From: Microbispora sp. ZYX-F-249
GTDB taxonomy: Bacteria > Actinomycetota > Actinomycetes > Streptosporangiales > Streptosporangiaceae
DNA: 54,951 nt
NCBI RefSeq assembly: GCF_039649665.1
Contig: NZ_JBDJAW010000049.1
Coordinates: forward strand, 1 to 54,951
Reading direction: 5' to 3'
The notes under the pieces were generated by a model, which was not told the origin of the DNA, did not search any database, and saw nothing but the letters and a program-made list of their open reading frames with translations. This document shows, piece after piece, positions 1 through 7,730 of the stretch (positions are counted from its first letter, which is position 1; each line of letters opens with the position of its first letter). The position numbers were made by a program, and so were the translations under genes.

Positions 1-50
1 CGACCTGGACCAACACCGCCCTGGTCCGCCGCCTCCCGATCCTCAAGTAA
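1..50 (+). CDS. 3' end of an unidentified gene (partial)
   Basis: The first 50 bases read open in the frame beginning at base 3 and end in TAA at 48-50, giving the C-terminus TWTNTALVRRLPILK. A perfect terminator hairpin follows 11 bases later, which supports a real gene end. Too little is present to assign a family. Confidence 0.5.
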   Translation, partial: TWTNTALVRRLPILK

Positions 51-61
51 CCCCACCGACT

Positions 62-99
62 CCGGTGCCCACCCCCAGCCCCCTGGGGGTGGGCACCGG
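62..99. terminator. Perfect hairpin terminator between convergent genes
   Basis: A 17-bp perfect stem (62-78 pairs with 83-99) closes on a four-base CCCC loop. It lies between the rightward gene ending at 50 and the leftward binding-protein gene ending at 159, so it can stop transcription from both sides. There is no T-tract, which is normal for high-GC actinomycetes. Confidence 0.85.
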
Positions 100-158
100 C
101 ATGTCCGGGATGCGGACCCGCCATCACGAAGGACCGCGCTTCCGGCGCGCCGGGGAAC

Positions 159-1130
159 CTACTGCTCGCGGGGCAGGCCGGGCGGATTGACCAGGGATTC
201 GGGGACGGCCTCGTTGGACAGACCCCACCGGGCGAGGACCTTGCCGTAGGCGCCGTCCTTGATGAGGGCGTTGAGGGCCTCGCTGATCGGTTTGGCCAGC
301 CCGCTGCCCTTCTGCGTCATCGCGGCGATGAGCCCCTGGAGCGACGGGCCGGCGCCGGAGTAGGTACCGACGATCTTCGTGTCGCCGCTCACCGCGGCGT
401 GGTACGCGGAGGTGGGATTGGGGGCGAAGTACGCCTGGATCCGGCCGGACTTCAGCGCGAGGTAGGTGTCGGCCGGCTGCTTGTAGTACTGGATCTGGGC
501 GGGCTTCAGCCCGGCGGTGCGGTTCTGCTTGTCCCAGCCCAGCAGGATCTTCTCCTGGTTGGTGCCCGAGCCCACGGCAACGCTGAGGCCGGCGACGTCG
601 GACGGCTTGGCGATCGAGGTGATCGTGCTGTCCTCCGGCACCTCCCAGGCCAGCTGGTCCAGGCGGTAGGTGGCGAAGTCGTAGATGTCCTTGCGCTCCT
701 CGGTGACCGTGATGTTGGAGAAGCCGGCGGCGTACTTGCCGGACCGCACGGCGAGGAACAGGTTCTCCCACGAGGTGGCCTCGAAGCGCGGCTTGAGGCC
801 GAGCACGTCGGCGACGAGGGAGGCGATGTCCTCCTCCACCCCGATCGGGGTGACGTTGTCGTCGGCGAGGAACGACAACGGCGGGTCGAACGTGGTGGTG
901 CCGACCAGGAACTCCCCCTTGGCCCGGATCGCGGCGGGGACCTGTGCGGCGATCGCCTCGACCTTCGCGGCCCGGAACCGGTCCTGCTCCGGACTCGTGT
1001 TGATCTTCAGTACGCCGGCCGCGGCCGCGGGGGCGGCGTCGGTCACGGCCTCATCGGGGATCGTGCCGCAGGCGACGAGCAGCAGCAGGGCGGACAAGCC
1101 GAGCACGGACAACCGGGATGCGGATGACAT
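159..1130 (-). CDS. Amino-acid-type ABC transporter substrate-binding lipoprotein (family 3)
   Basis: This 323-residue protein is the extracytoplasmic receptor of a polar amino acid importer. It begins with a lipoprotein signal peptide whose lipobox is LVAC (Cys about residue 21). The mature part shows the family-3 solute-binding pattern: the strand LVGTTTFDPPLSF, then the GVEEDIASLVADVLG segment that precedes the first hinge. It is the last gene of a leftward operon after a permease and an ATPase. The substrate cannot be read from sequence. The neighbouring sulfur-type monooxygenases and the GNAT gene make cystine or an S-substituted cysteine a reasonable guess, as for B. subtilis TcyJ/K. 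That is inference. Confidence 0.9.
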   Translation of the reverse strand: MSSASRLSVLGLSALLLLVACGTIPDEAVTDAAPAAAAGVLKINTSPEQDRFRAAKVEAIAAQVPAAIRAKGEFLVGTTTFDPPLSFLADDNVTPIGVEEDIASLVADVLGLKPRFEATSWENLFLAVRSGKYAAGFSNITVTEERKDIYDFATYRLDQLAWEVPEDSTITSIAKPSDVAGLSVAVGSGTNQEKILLGWDKQNRTAGLKPAQIQYYKQPADTYLALKSGRIQAYFAPNPTSAYHAAVSGDTKIVGTYSGAGPSLQGLIAAMTQKGSGLAKPISEALNALIKDGAYGKVLARWGLSNEAVPESLVNPPGLPREQ

Positions 1131-1146
1131 GCGATTTCCTTGGAAG

Positions 1147-1911
1147 TCAGAGCACCTTGCTGAGGAAGGCGCGGGTACGGTCGTGCCTCGGCCGGTCGAG
1201 CACCTGCGGGGGCGGGCCCTGCTCGACGATCCGGCCGGCGTCCATGAAGACCACGGTGTCGGCGACCTCGCGCGCGAAGCCGATCTCGTGGGTCACGACG
1301 ATCATGGTGGTGCCGCTGCGGGCGAGCGCCTTCATGACTTCCAGCACCTCTCCCACCAGCTCCGGGTCGAGTGCCGAGGTGGGCTCGTCGAACAGCACGA
1401 CCTTGGGCCGCAGCGCCAGGGCCCGAGCGATCGCGACGCGTTGCTGCTGTCCCCCGGACAGCTGCCGCGGGTAGGCGCCGGCCTTGTCGGACAGGCCCAC
1501 CTGCTCGAGCAGCTCGGCCGCCAGCGCCTCGGCCTCGTCGCGGGGGCGGCCCTGGGCCGAGACCGGGGCCTCGGTCACGTTCTGCCGGACGGTGAGGTGG
1601 GGGAAGAGGTTGAAGTTCTGGAAGACGAAGCCGATGTGGGTCCGCTGGCGCAGGATGTCGCGTTCCCGCAGCTCGTACAGACGGTCTCCGGAGCGCCGGT
1701 AGCCGATGAACTCGCCGTCGATGGTGACGTATCCGCGGTCGATCTTCTCGAGGTGGTTGATGCTGCGCAGCAGCGTCGACTTGCCCGACCCGGAAGGACC
1801 GATGACGACCGTCACCTCGCCGGGCCGGACCCGCAGGTCCACCCCGCGCAGGACCTCCAGCGGGCCGTAGCTCTTGTGGACGCCGCGCACGTCGACCATG
1901 GGCGTGCTCAT
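1147..1911 (-). CDS. Amino-acid-type ABC transporter ATP-binding protein (GlnQ family)
   Basis: This 254-residue ATPase powers the importer formed with the adjacent permease and binding protein. It has Walker A GPSGSGKST, a Q-loop, the signature LSGGQQQR, Walker B VVLFDEPTSALDPE and the switch His in VTHE, all in canonical order. The open frame extends far upstream, but the ATG at 1911 is the start: it overlaps the permease stop as ATGA and gives the usual family length (about 240-255 residues). The closest families are the GlnQ/HisP/TcyN ATPases for polar amino acids. Confidence 0.92.
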   Translation of the reverse strand: MSTPMVDVRGVHKSYGPLEVLRGVDLRVRPGEVTVVIGPSGSGKSTLLRSINHLEKIDRGYVTIDGEFIGYRRSGDRLYELRERDILRQRTHIGFVFQNFNLFPHLTVRQNVTEAPVSAQGRPRDEAEALAAELLEQVGLSDKAGAYPRQLSGGQQQRVAIARALALRPKVVLFDEPTSALDPELVGEVLEVMKALARSGTTMIVVTHEIGFAREVADTVVFMDAGRIVEQGPPPQVLDRPRHDRTRAFLSKVL

Positions 1912-2876
1912 CGCTGTCCGCCTCCGCTCGCGGCCAGGCGCCGGCGCCGGGCGGCCCGCCGTACGGTGAGGATCCGGCGCACCCGCTGCACCGGCGTGGG
2001 GGGCAGGGTCCGCGCGAGGCCCCGGCCGAACCTGCGTTCCACGTAGTACTGCGCGGCCGACAGGACCGTGGTGAGGACGAGGTACCAGATCGCGGCCACC
2101 AGCAGCATCGCGATCACCCGGCCGTTGCGGTTGTAGATCACCTGCACCTGGTAGAACAGCTCGGGCAGCGCCATGATGTAGACGACCGAGGTGCCCTTGA
2201 CCAGGCCGATGATCTCGTTGCCTGCGGCCGGGACGATCGACCGCATGGCCTGCGGAAGCCGGATCCGCAGGATCTGCCTGGCCCTCGGGATGCCGAGCGC
2301 GGCGGCCGCCTCCAGCTGGCCCGGTTCCACCGACAGGAAGCCCCCGCGCACGATCTCCGCGGCGTACGCCGCCTGGTGCAGCGCCAGGCCGAGCGCGGCC
2401 GCCGTCACCGGTCCGATCAGCTCCATCGAGTCGACGGAGAAGAACGCGGGCCCGAACGGCACGCCGAACGAGATCCGCTTGTACAGCGCGGCGAGGTTGT
2501 ACCAGAACAGCAGCTGCAAGATGAGCGGCACCGAGCGGAACAGCCACACGTAACCCCAGGCCACCGACGCGAGCAGCGGCACGCGGGACAGCCGCATCAG
2601 CGCGAGCACGGTTCCCAGCAGGAAGCCGAGCACGATGCCGAGCGCGGTCAGCTCGACGGTGAACAGCACCGCGTGCAGCACCGAGGGATGGAACAGGTAC
2701 GCGCCGACGACCGGCCAGTCCCAGGCCGGGTTGGTGATCAACGCGTTGACCGCCATCGCCAGGAGCACCGCCACCGCGGCGCCGGCGAGCCAGCGTCCCG
2801 GGTGACGCGCCTTGACGACGGCCAGGGAGCCGGCGGACTCCGCCGTCTCCTCCTCGATCACGGCGGGGGCGGTCAT
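1908..2876 (-). CDS. Amino-acid-type ABC transporter permease (HisM/GlnP family)
   Basis: This 322-residue membrane protein is the single permease of the importer, presumably a homodimer. A charged N-terminal tail of about 30 residues precedes about five or six hydrophobic segments. The EAA-type coupling loop reads EAAAALGIPRARQILRIRLPQ, followed by AMRSIVPAAGNEIIGLVKGT, diagnostic of polar amino acid permeases. It overlaps the ATPase by 4 bp. Its own start codon overlaps the stop of a 20-codon ORF (ATGA), and GGAGG sits five bases before the ATG inside that ORF, so translation is probably coupled. Function is confident; substrate is not. Confidence 0.92.
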   Translation of the reverse strand: MTAPAVIEEETAESAGSLAVVKARHPGRWLAGAAVAVLLAMAVNALITNPAWDWPVVGAYLFHPSVLHAVLFTVELTALGIVLGFLLGTVLALMRLSRVPLLASVAWGYVWLFRSVPLILQLLFWYNLAALYKRISFGVPFGPAFFSVDSMELIGPVTAAALGLALHQAAYAAEIVRGGFLSVEPGQLEAAAALGIPRARQILRIRLPQAMRSIVPAAGNEIIGLVKGTSVVYIMALPELFYQVQVIYNRNGRVIAMLLVAAIWYLVLTTVLSAAQYYVERRFGRGLARTLPPTPVQRVRRILTVRRAARRRRLAASGGGQR

Positions 2877-2935
2877 CGTGCCTCCGCGGTGGCGAACGAA
2901 CGGACGGTGTCGAGCACGTGGGGCGTGGGGGTCAT
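2873..2935 (-). CDS. Possible 20-residue leader peptide of the amino-acid ABC operon
   Basis: A 20-codon ORF begins with ATG at 2935 behind a strong GGAGG (spacing 7) and ends in TGA overlapping the permease ATG. The peptide begins MTPTPHVLDTVRSF. Actinobacterial sulfur operons often carry very short leader peptides with an HVDL-R-V-type motif; HVLDTVR is only loosely similar and there is no Cys, so that parallel is weak. The ribosome-binding site and the exact coupling support translation. It might alternatively be just a ribosome-loading ORF. Confidence 0.45.
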   Translation of the reverse strand: MTPTPHVLDTVRSFATAEAR

Positions 2936-3019
2936 GATCAGTCCTCCCGGCGACCGCGTCTGATCGCGGGTATCCGACATGTCCCTATCTTCAGCACAGG
3001 GATCGATATACCGTCAAGA

Positions 3020-3036
3020 CCTACTTGTTTAGTAGG
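3020..3036. promoter_or_regulatory. 17-bp palindromic operator, copy 1 (CCTACT-N5-AGTAGG)
   Basis: CCTACTTGTTTAGTAGG is a perfect inverted repeat with a five-base centre; the symmetry extends one more base on each side. It lies between the leftward importer operon and the rightward GNAT gene, directly upstream of a leftward TTGACG -35 box (3012-3017). Four similar sites occur elsewhere in the window at promoters of related genes. The regulator is not identified. Confidence 0.65.
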
Positions 3037-3083
3037 TAATGCTCTACGATCTCTCCGCAGGCGTACGAGCGACAGGAGGTCCG

Positions 3084-3197
3084 ATGCCGAAGACGTACGC
3101 GATGACCCGATACGGCGGCCCCGAGACGGAGGCGCAGGCACGAGGAGAGCGCGCGGGCGCCGGCCACGGCGACAGGGCGCGGGGAGAGCCACGGTGA
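3084..3197 (+). pseudogene. 37-codon remnant of a zinc-type alcohol dehydrogenase/quinone oxidoreductase N-terminus
   Basis: An ATG with an excellent AGGAGG (3074-3079) opens a 37-codon ORF whose first residues, MPKTYAMTRYGGPE, match the typical N-terminus of medium-chain dehydrogenases/quinone oxidoreductases (M-x-A-x-V-x-T-R-Y-G-G-P-E). The similarity stops after about 16 residues and the rest is a charged Gly/Ala/Arg stretch. The TGA overlaps the GTG start of the GNAT gene (GTGA). I read it as the decayed start of a lost dehydrogenase, now serving as a coupled upstream ORF. Confidence 0.45.
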
Positions 3198-3892
3198 GCG
3201 ACCGGCACCTGCTGGACAACCCCGTGTGGGCGTCGCTCACCGGGCCGCACGCGGGCTTCGCCGAACGGCACGGCAACGCGCTGCGCTACCCGGACGACGT
3301 CTCACCGTTCTTCGCGCTGCCCGGCGAGCCCGGCCCCGCGGACTGGGACGACCTCGCCGCCCTCGCCGGGCCCGGCGCGGTCGTCCCGGTCACCGGCGGC
3401 GCCCTCGCACCGCCGGACGGGTGGGAGGTGGTGGCGCGGGGCGCGGGCGTGCAGCTGACCGGCGACGACGTGATCCCGGCGCCGGACGAGGAGGCGGTCC
3501 GCCTGGGGCCGGCGGACGTGCCGGAGATGCTGGACCTCGTCGCGCGCACCCAGCCGGGCCCGTTCCGGCCGCGCACCGTCGAGATGGGCACCTACCTGGG
3601 CATCCGCCGTGGCGGCGCGCTGGTCGCGATGGCCGGGGAGCGGCTGCACCCGCCCGGATGGACGGAGATCAGCGCGGTCTGCACCGATCCGGCCCACCGC
3701 CGCCGGGGTCTGGCGTCGCGGCTCGTGCTGGCGGTCGCCGCCGGCATCCGCGCCCGCGGCGAGACCCCGTTCCTGCACGCCGCCGCGAGCAACACGTCCG
3801 CGATCCGGGTGTACGAGGGCCTCGGCTTCCGCCTCCGCCGCCGGACGACGTTCGCCACCGTCCGCGTGCCCGCCGACGTACCGGTCGCCTGA
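3194..3892 (+). CDS. GNAT-family N-acetyltransferase
   Basis: This 232-residue protein has a variable N-terminal half and a C-terminal GNAT fold of the FR47-like type. The acetyl-CoA pyrophosphate loop is visible as DPAHRRRGLASRLV, followed by the terminal helix and strand in SNTSAIRVYEGLGFRLRRR. The GTG start at 3194 is chosen because it overlaps the stop of the preceding 37-codon ORF; the frame is open further upstream but that stretch is non-family sequence. It lies between a cystine-type importer and NtaA-type monooxygenases, as the GNAT gene does in the B. subtilis ytm operon, so N-acetylation of an S-substituted cysteine is a candidate role (inference). Confidence 0.8.
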   Translation: MSDRHLLDNPVWASLTGPHAGFAERHGNALRYPDDVSPFFALPGEPGPADWDDLAALAGPGAVVPVTGGALAPPDGWEVVARGAGVQLTGDDVIPAPDEEAVRLGPADVPEMLDLVARTQPGPFRPRTVEMGTYLGIRRGGALVAMAGERLHPPGWTEISAVCTDPAHRRRGLASRLVLAVAAGIRARGETPFLHAAASNTSAIRVYEGLGFRLRRRTTFATVRVPADVPVA

Positions 3893-3948
3893 ACGCCCAC
3901 CGGCCCGCAGGCCGTCGCCTGCCACCTTCCTTGCCGCATTGGTGACGA

Positions 3949-3977
3949 TTGACGACAAAACCCTATATCCCTACTGT
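3949..3977 (+). promoter_or_regulatory. Sigma-70-type promoter of the monooxygenase operon
   Basis: TTGACG (3949-3954) and TACTGT (3972-3977) are separated by exactly 17 bases and lie 40 bases before the first monooxygenase start. The -10 box lies inside palindromic operator copy 2, so a bound protein would block RNA polymerase. Confidence 0.65.
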
Positions 3978-3986
3978 ATTAATAGG
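3970..3986. promoter_or_regulatory. 17-bp palindromic operator, copy 2, over the -10 box
   Basis: CCTACTGTATTAATAGG matches copy 1 in length and arm positions, with one arm mismatch. It covers the -10 box at 3972-3977, the position expected for repression of the four-gene monooxygenase operon. Confidence 0.6.
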
Positions 3987-4016
3987 TTTCGCCGGGCCGA
4001 GCTATCAGGAGTCCCC

Positions 4017-5402
4017 GTGACCAAGCAGATCCATCTCGCCGCGCACTTCCCCGGCGTGAACAACACGACGGTCTGGTCCGACCCCGCGTCGGGCAGCCAG
4101 ATCGACTTCGACTCGTTCCGCCACCTGGCCCAGACGGCCGAGCGCGGGAAGTTCGACTTCTTCTTCCTGGCCGAAGGACTGCGGCTCCGCGAGGCGAAGG
4201 GCCGCATCCACGACCTGGACGTGGTGGGACGCCCGGAGTCGCTCACGGTCCTGTCCGCCCTGGCCGCCGTCACCACCCACCTGGGGCTCGCCGCGACGGT
4301 CAACTCCACCTTCAACGAACCGTACGAGGTGGCGCGGCGGCTCGCCACGCTCGACCACCTGAGCGGCGGCCGGGCCGCGTGGAACGTGGTGACCAGCTTC
4401 GACGCCTTCACCGGGGAGAACTTCCGCCGGGGCGGCTTCCTGGCCGAGGCCGACCGCTACACCAGGGCGAAGGAGTTCCTGCGGACCGCCAGGGAGCTGT
4501 GGGACTCCTGGGCGCCCGACGCGGTGGCCGCGGACCGGGAGTCGGGGCGGTTCCTGCGGCCCGGCGGCGTCGTGCCCTTCCGGCACCGGGACCGGCACTT
4601 CGACATCGAGGGACTGTTCACCACGCCGCGAGGCCCGCAGGGCCACCCGGTCATCATCCAGGCCGGCGACTCCGACGAGGGCCGGGAGTTCGCCGCGTCG
4701 TCGGCTGACGTGATCTTTAGCAGGCACAGCAAGCTGGAGGAGGGCCGCGCCTTCTACCGGGACGTCAAGGGCAGGCTCGCCGCCCACGGACGGCGGCCCG
4801 AGGACCTCAAGATCCTCCCCGCGGTGACGTACGTGCTCGGCGACACCGAGGCCGAGGCCCGGGAACGGGCCGTCGAGATCCGGCGCGCGCAGGTCGGCCC
4901 GCAGACCGCGATCTACTTCCTGGAGGCCGTGTGGGGCCGCGACCTGTCGGGATACGACCCCGACGGCCCGCTGCCCGACATCGAGCCGAACCTGGACGAG
5001 GGCGTCACCAAGGGACACGCGGCGTTCCGCCGCGACCGGGGTGAGGTGGTGGCCAAGTGGCGCGCCCTCGCCGAGGAGAAGAACCTGTCGATCCGCGAGC
5101 TCGCCATCGAGGTCTCCGCGCCGCAGACCTTCATCGGCACGCCGCGCGCGGTGGCCGACGAGATCGACCACTTCGTGCAGACCGACGCGGCCGACGGCTT
5201 CATCTTCGTGCCGCACCTGACTCCCGGCGGTCTCGACGACCTGGTCGACAAGGTGGTTCCCCTGCTGCAGGAGAAGGGCGTGTTCCGGGCCGACTACACC
5301 GGGCCCACGCTCCGCGACCACCTCGGCCTCTCCCCCCGCACCCCGAACCGCACCGAGACTCCGCACCCCACCGAGACTCCGAACCGCACCGAGGAGATCT
5401 GA
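4017..5402 (+). CDS. NtaA/SnaA/DszA-family FMN-dependent monooxygenase
   Basis: This 461-residue luciferase-like enzyme is of the large NtaA/DszA subtype (usually 430-460 residues), which uses FMNH2 from a separate reductase to cleave C-N or C-S bonds. Family marks are HFPGVNNTTVW near the N-terminus, the NSTFNEPYEVARRLATLDHLSGGR core and AWNVVTSFDAF. GTG 4017 is chosen because AGGAG lies five bases upstream and the family N-terminus begins there. The C-terminus ends in a low-complexity threonine/glutamate repeat (about 20 residues, DNA repeat at 5337-5395) absent from most relatives. Its stop overlaps the next start by one base (TGATG). An S-substituted substrate is likely from context. Confidence 0.88.
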   Translation: MTKQIHLAAHFPGVNNTTVWSDPASGSQIDFDSFRHLAQTAERGKFDFFFLAEGLRLREAKGRIHDLDVVGRPESLTVLSALAAVTTHLGLAATVNSTFNEPYEVARRLATLDHLSGGRAAWNVVTSFDAFTGENFRRGGFLAEADRYTRAKEFLRTARELWDSWAPDAVAADRESGRFLRPGGVVPFRHRDRHFDIEGLFTTPRGPQGHPVIIQAGDSDEGREFAASSADVIFSRHSKLEEGRAFYRDVKGRLAAHGRRPEDLKILPAVTYVLGDTEAEARERAVEIRRAQVGPQTAIYFLEAVWGRDLSGYDPDGPLPDIEPNLDEGVTKGHAAFRRDRGEVVAKWRALAEEKNLSIRELAIEVSAPQTFIGTPRAVADEIDHFVQTDAADGFIFVPHLTPGGLDDLVDKVVPLLQEKGVFRADYTGPTLRDHLGLSPRTPNRTETPHPTETPNRTEEI

Positions 5403-6592
5403 TGACGCTGCATCTCGCCGTCGCGCTGGACGGGGCGGGCTGGCACCCGGCCGCGTGGCGGGCCGAGGACGCGCAGCCGGACCGGCTGTTCACCCCCGGC
5501 TACTGGGCCGATCTCGTCGCCGAGGCGGAGCGCGGCCTGCTCGACTTCGTCACCTTCGAAGACGCCCTCGGTCTCCAGTCCTCCCTCCTCAACGAGCCCG
5601 ACGAACGCCTCGACCAGGTGCGCGGGCGGCTCGACGCGGTGCTGATCGCGTCGCGCGTGGCCCCGCTGACCTCGCGGATCGGCCTCGTCCCGACCACGAG
5701 CACGACCCACACCGAGCCGTTCCACGTCGCGATCGGCATCGCCTCGCTCGACCACATCAGCCGCGGCAGGGCCGGATGGCGGCCGCAGATCTCCGCCCGC
5801 CCCGACCAGGTCGCCCACTTCGGCCGCCGGGCGCCGTTCCCGCCGCAGGACTACTCCCCCGATCGGGATCCCGCCTTCCGCCGGCACGTGCGGGACCTGT
5901 TCGCCGAGGCCGCCGACGTGGTCGAGGTGGTCCGCCGGCTGTGGGACAGCTGGGAGGACGACGCCGAGATCCGCGACGTCGCGACCGGCCGTTTCATCGA
6001 CCGCGACAAGCTGCACTACATCGACTTCCAGGGCGACCGGTTCAGCGTGAAGGGTCCCTCGATCACGCCGCGCTCCCCGCAGGGCCAGCCGCTGGTCACC
6101 TCACTCGCCCACGACACGGTGCCGTACGAGTTCACCGCGCAGGGGTCGGACGTCGTGTACGTCACGCCCCGCGACCGCGAGGACGCCACCGCGATCGTCG
6201 AGCGCGTGCGGGCGGCGGAGGCGGCCGTCGGGCGCACCGAGCCGCCGCTGCGGATCCTCGCCGACCTGGTGGTCTTCCTCGACGCCCGAGACGCGGCCGG
6301 CCGTAAGACGCGGCTGGACGACCTCGACGGCGCCGAGCTCGAGTCGGACGCCCGGATCTTCACCGGCACCCCCGGGGAGCTCGCCGCGCTACTGCTCGGC
6401 TGGCGCGACGCGGGGCTGGCCGGGTTCCGCCTCCGGCCGGGCGCGCTGCCCCACGACCTGGCCGCGATCACCCGCGGCCTGGTGCCCGAGCTGCAGGCGG
6501 CGGGCGCGTTCCGGACCGCGTACGACACGGGGGACCTGCGCGGACGGCTCGGCCTCGCCCGCCCCGCCAGCCGCTACGCCAAGGCGTCATGA
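5402..6592 (+). CDS. NtaA/DszA-type luciferase-like monooxygenase
   Basis: This 396-residue protein is a second member of the same broad subtype, shorter than its upstream neighbour. The core TTSTTHTEPFHVAIGIASLDHISRGRAGW corresponds to the flavin-binding barrel segment, and RRLWDSWEDDAEIRD to the following helix. It is translationally coupled to the upstream gene by a one-base overlap and is followed by an ATGA overlap with a 29-codon ORF. It probably oxidises a related or sequential substrate. No specific function can be assigned. Confidence 0.85.
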   Translation: MTLHLAVALDGAGWHPAAWRAEDAQPDRLFTPGYWADLVAEAERGLLDFVTFEDALGLQSSLLNEPDERLDQVRGRLDAVLIASRVAPLTSRIGLVPTTSTTHTEPFHVAIGIASLDHISRGRAGWRPQISARPDQVAHFGRRAPFPPQDYSPDRDPAFRRHVRDLFAEAADVVEVVRRLWDSWEDDAEIRDVATGRFIDRDKLHYIDFQGDRFSVKGPSITPRSPQGQPLVTSLAHDTVPYEFTAQGSDVVYVTPRDREDATAIVERVRAAEAAVGRTEPPLRILADLVVFLDARDAAGRKTRLDDLDGAELESDARIFTGTPGELAALLLGWRDAGLAGFRLRPGALPHDLAAITRGLVPELQAAGAFRTAYDTGDLRGRLGLARPASRYAKAS

Positions 6593-6678
6593 GCGCCGCG
6601 TCCAGCGCGGGAAAGGCGCGAGGGGCCGCCGCGCCGGCGCGGACGGTCCACGCCACGAAGGAGGACGGCCGGTCGTGA
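6589..6678 (+). CDS. Possible 29-codon coupling ORF between monooxygenase genes
   Basis: An ATG overlapping the previous stop (ATGA) opens 29 codons ending in a TGA that overlaps the next GTG start (GTGA). It fills the whole 82-base gap. The peptide is Ala/Arg/Lys-rich with no recognisable family, and the AAGGAGG at 6658-6664 serves the downstream gene. It may only keep ribosomes moving between the two genes, or be fortuitous. Confidence 0.25.
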   Translation: MSAASSAGKARGAAAPARTVHATKEDGRS

Positions 6679-7730
6679 AGTTCCTCGCGATGACACTCGG
6701 ATTCCATCTGCCCCACCCGCTGACCGGCGAGCTGAAACCGGTCACCGAGCGGTTCCGCGAAATCGTGGCCGCCGCCGTCGTCGCCGAGGAGCTGGGCTTC
6801 GACGGGTTCGCCTTCGGCGAGCGGCACGAGCGGCCGTTCCTGTCCTCGGCCCCGCCCGTGGTGCTGAGCCACGTCGCGGCGCACACCAGCACGATCAGGC
6901 TGTTCACCGCGGTGACCACGCTGAGCCTGCTCGACCCGGTCCGCGCGTTCGAGGACTACTCGACCCTGGACCACCTGTCCGGCGGACGCCTGGAGCTGAT
7001 CATCGGCAAGGGCAACGGGTCCGCCCAGGCGCAGCTGTTCCACGTGACCGACCAGGACCAGTGGGACCGCAACCGCGAGGGTTACGAGCTGTTCCGGCGG
7101 CTCTGGCGGGAGGACAGGGTGACCTGGTCGGGCCGCTTCCGCCCGTCCCTGACCGACGCCGAGGTGCTCCCCCGGCCGCTGCAGCGGCCCATCCGGATCT
7201 GGCACGGGAGCGCCACCAGCAGGGAGTCGGTGGAGCTCGCCGCCCGCTACGGCGATCCCCTGTTCTCGGCGAACGTGACCAACCCCGTCGAACCGTACGC
7301 GGAGCTGGTCGCCCACTACCGGGAGCGGTGGGAGCACCACGGCCACGACCCGGCCGACGCCCTGGTCGGGGCGGGCAGCGCCGGCTACTACGCCACCCCG
7401 AGGTCGCAGGACGCCGTCGAGACCTACCGGCCGATCTTCGACGCCCGGGTGGCGTTCCTGCGCAAGCAGGGGCTCGACCCGGTCTTCCCCACGCTGGAGG
7501 ACGCCGTCGAGCGCGGCTCCCTCCTCGTCGGCAGCCCCCAGCAGATCATCGACAAGGTGCACCGCTACCACGAACGGCTGGGCCACGAGGTGATGCACGT
7601 GTCGGCGGAGGCCGACGGGCTGACCGGCGCGCAGCACCGGGCGTCGCTCGAACTGTTCCAGAGCGACATCGCCCCCGTCCTGCGCAAGGAGATCCCCAGC
7701 AGGCCGTTCCCCACCGGAGGTCCGTCATGA
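6675..7730 (+). CDS. Luciferase-like flavin monooxygenase
   Basis: This 351-residue protein has the bacterial luciferase-like TIM-barrel pattern: LGFDGFAFGERHERPF at strand 2, TTLSLLDPVRAFEDYSTLDHLSGGRLELIIGKG in the middle, and LVGSPQQIIDKV near the C-terminus. The GTG at 6675 is preceded by AAGGAGG with a ten-base spacing. It is the third monooxygenase of the operon and overlaps the fourth by 4 bp. The cofactor (FMNH2 is assumed) and substrate are not visible from sequence. Confidence 0.88.
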   Translation: MKFLAMTLGFHLPHPLTGELKPVTERFREIVAAAVVAEELGFDGFAFGERHERPFLSSAPPVVLSHVAAHTSTIRLFTAVTTLSLLDPVRAFEDYSTLDHLSGGRLELIIGKGNGSAQAQLFHVTDQDQWDRNREGYELFRRLWREDRVTWSGRFRPSLTDAEVLPRPLQRPIRIWHGSATSRESVELAARYGDPLFSANVTNPVEPYAELVAHYRERWEHHGHDPADALVGAGSAGYYATPRSQDAVETYRPIFDARVAFLRKQGLDPVFPTLEDAVERGSLLVGSPQQIIDKVHRYHERLGHEVMHVSAEADGLTGAQHRASLELFQSDIAPVLRKEIPSRPFPTGGPS

